Assembly: GCA_023458835.1 (NCBI GenBank)
Contig: JAEWWY010000100.1
Span: forward strand, 1 to 6,186
Direction: 5' to 3'
DNA from: Bacillota bacterium
GTDB lineage: Bacteria; Bacillota; Clostridia; Christensenellales; Aristaeellaceae
DNA length: 6,186 nucleotides
Each line of letters begins with the position of its first letter. Positions within the stretch are counted from its first letter, which is position 1. This document shows positions 5,282-6,186 of this stretch, piece by piece. The translations under genes and the position numbers were made by a program. Under the pieces are notes generated by a model. It saw nothing but the letters and a program-made list of their open reading frames with translations, had not been told where the DNA came from and made no database searches.

Positions 5282-5697
5282 GATATCTGCAGCTCATTCA
5301 GGGCATCTTTAACCGCTTCCTGCACATTCTTGCTTTTATGATCTGCAAAATGTATTATAGCAGGCAGATACTTTTTGTCTCCGGTATTACTTAATATATC
5401 AATATACCGTGGCAGAAACTTTTCTGGAACAGCATTTAAATTGTTTGCTATTTTATCATAGTCCACATCTCGAAGATCTTGTGAAATCTGAGCAGAACAT
5501 ATCACCTCTAGTATCTCATCCGTAATATCCTCATCAGTGGAAATCAATGCAAGGGCGATCAATGTATCTATCACTTCATCAGAATTGGGGATATTTCTGT
5601 TATAGGTATCAAATATACCATCCAGTTCGTTTAAGAAATCCAGTTTATCACTGCGACTACCATTAAGCATGATATTCTTAGTTTCCAGCTTATTCAT
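5269..5697 (-). CDS. AT-rich helical-repeat (HEAT-like) small protein, possible immunity protein
   Basis: A 142-residue acidic, soluble, apparently all-helical protein with no signal peptide or membrane span. Helical hairpins can be seen at SDEVIDTLIALALIS, ITDEILEVICSAQI, PEKFLPRYIDILSNT, KKYLPAIIHFADH and VQEAVKDALNEL; the last two have the spacing of a HEAT/ARM repeat. The start at 5697 is supported by AAAGAGGTG (5714-5706) with an 8-nt spacer. The gene lies 26 nt behind the 77-residue ORF at 5724-5957 and is presumably in its operon. Base use stands out: about 36% GC by hand count over 5281-5700, against 67% in a 60-base sample of the sigma gene, which points to separate acquisition. Small AT-rich helical proteins at the 3' end of a gene string are often immunity proteins of polymorphic toxin systems, but no toxin domain is visible in the window, so this is a guess from context. 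Confidence 0.72.
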   Translation of the reverse strand: MNKLETKNIMLNGSRSDKLDFLNELDGIFDTYNRNIPNSDEVIDTLIALALISTDEDITDEILEVICSAQISQDLRDVDYDKIANNLNAVPEKFLPRYIDILSNTGDKKYLPAIIHFADHKSKNVQEAVKDALNELQISDHN

Positions 5698-5723
5698 TGC
5701 TCATGCACCTCTTTCTTGCTTAA

Positions 5724-5957
5724 TCAACGCAACATAATATGTGTATCATTTGCAATGGCTTCATCATACATAGAACATCTAGGATTCATGACATTTTCAG
5801 GGATCGGCTGGCCCAGCGGTACTCTTCCCAGTTCCCCTTCCTGCATCCCCTCAAACGTATACAGCTCCTTTTGATACACATCCAGGCTGCCCTTCAGCGC
5901 TTTCGCTTCCGGGCTGCTCTTGAAGGTCCTGCTCCACTTGTCTGTGTACCCGCTCAT
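5724..5957 (-). CDS. Unrecognised 77-residue protein, ATGA-coupled to the upstream gene; possibly part of a split gene
   Basis: I do not recognise this protein. It starts MSGYTDKWSRTFKSSPEAKA, continues with a helix-like stretch (LKGSLDVYQKELYTF) and a Gly/Pro-rich part (ELGRVPLGQPIPENV), and ends NPRCSMYDEAIANDTHIMLR. The start codon overlaps the stop of the upstream gene (ATGA at 5957-5954), and there is no good ribosome binding site, only GGGG 2 nt away. It is therefore either translated by re-initiation or is the second half of one protein divided by a single-base frameshift. Codons for the last 20-25 residues are AT-rich like the following gene, while the front part is GC-rich, so a composition break runs through the reading frame near 5800. 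No membrane segment. The short length and internal break suggest a truncated or recombined end. Confidence 0.55.
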   Translation of the reverse strand: MSGYTDKWSRTFKSSPEAKALKGSLDVYQKELYTFEGMQEGELGRVPLGQPIPENVMNPRCSMYDEAIANDTHIMLR

Positions 5958-6186
5958 TCCCCAATGCTTTTGAACAGGCCGGGGTTTTCCTCCGTAAGCC
6001 GCCGGATATCCTGCCCGGATTGAAGCATATCCGGCAGGGCATCGGCCACGATTTCTTCCATGGCTTGGTACACGTTCATTTGGATGCCGGCGGCCCCGTA
6101 GCGCTTGATTTCCTGAAAGATGCGGGCCTCGATGGCGTTCGCGTCGCCCACAGATTCCAGCACAATATCCTGCAGCCCCTTGTAGG
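5954..6186 (-). CDS. C-terminal part of an unrecognised helical protein (5' partial, runs off the window)
   Basis: The frame is open up to the window edge (YKGLQDIVLESVGDANAIEA continues upstream of the GTG at 6163), so the gene begins beyond 6186 and GTG 6163 is not the start. About 76 residues are visible. They are charged and helix-forming: IEARIFQEIKRYG, MNVYQAMEEIVADALPDML, GQDIRRLTEENPGLFKSI, then the stop after GE. No catalytic motif, membrane span or signal is visible and I cannot name a family. Base composition is GC-rich like most of the window. It overlaps the next ORF by ATGA, heading a probable three-gene string that ends with the AT-rich helical-repeat gene. It may have been continuous with the next ORF before a frameshift. 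Confidence 0.6.
   Translation of the reverse strand, partial: YKGLQDIVLESVGDANAIEARIFQEIKRYGAAGIQMNVYQAMEEIVADALPDMLQSGQDIRRLTEENPGLFKSIGE

Overview
The window reads as a chromosome segment from a moderately GC-rich Firmicute (Bacillota), most likely a member of Clostridia. The basis is AAGGAG-type ribosome binding sites, sigma-A-like promoters, U-tailed intrinsic terminators, a Gram-positive prophage lysis cassette, and an ECF sigma gene overlapping a single-span membrane partner gene. Genus or species cannot be named from this sequence.

Layout. (1) Positions 1-1048 (+) hold the end of a phage lysis module: the C-terminal part of an NlpC/P60-type endolysin with a peptidoglycan-binding domain, a small membrane/coiled-coil protein, and a phi-LC3-like holin, chained by ATGA overlaps and closed by a terminator. 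This is probably one edge of a prophage. (2) Positions 1049-1242 are non-coding and rich in inverted repeats, with terminators arriving from both sides. (3) Positions 1243-2082 (-) encode a stand-alone protein of the squalene-cyclase/prenyltransferase alpha-toroid type. It has a good sigma-A promoter and a hairpin leader, and is divergent from (4) an SGNH/DUF4886-like hydrolase at 2317-3048 (+). (5) Positions 3093-4882 (-) form a two-gene operon: an ECF sigma factor, then a single-pass membrane protein with a large outer domain that is probably its anti-sigma or sensor partner. The upstream region carries a TATAAT box overlapping an ECF-like AAC/CGTA pair. (6) Positions 4883-5268 have no convincing gene, but hold a long imperfect hairpin followed by a strong plus-strand terminator, so a small structured RNA is possible. 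(7) Positions 5269-6186 (-) form a gene string: a partial gene running off the window, a short ORF overlapping it by ATGA, and an AT-rich (about 36% GC by hand count) helical-repeat protein that could be an immunity-type protein.

How the genes work together: the lysis genes form one functional unit (holin plus wall hydrolase), and the sigma/membrane pair forms one signalling unit. The other genes show no common pathway. The least explained elements are the terminated hairpin at 5015-5185 and the AT-rich patch covering 5269 to about 5800. I did not find a clear new defence or mobile system; the candidates are listed with their uncertainty.
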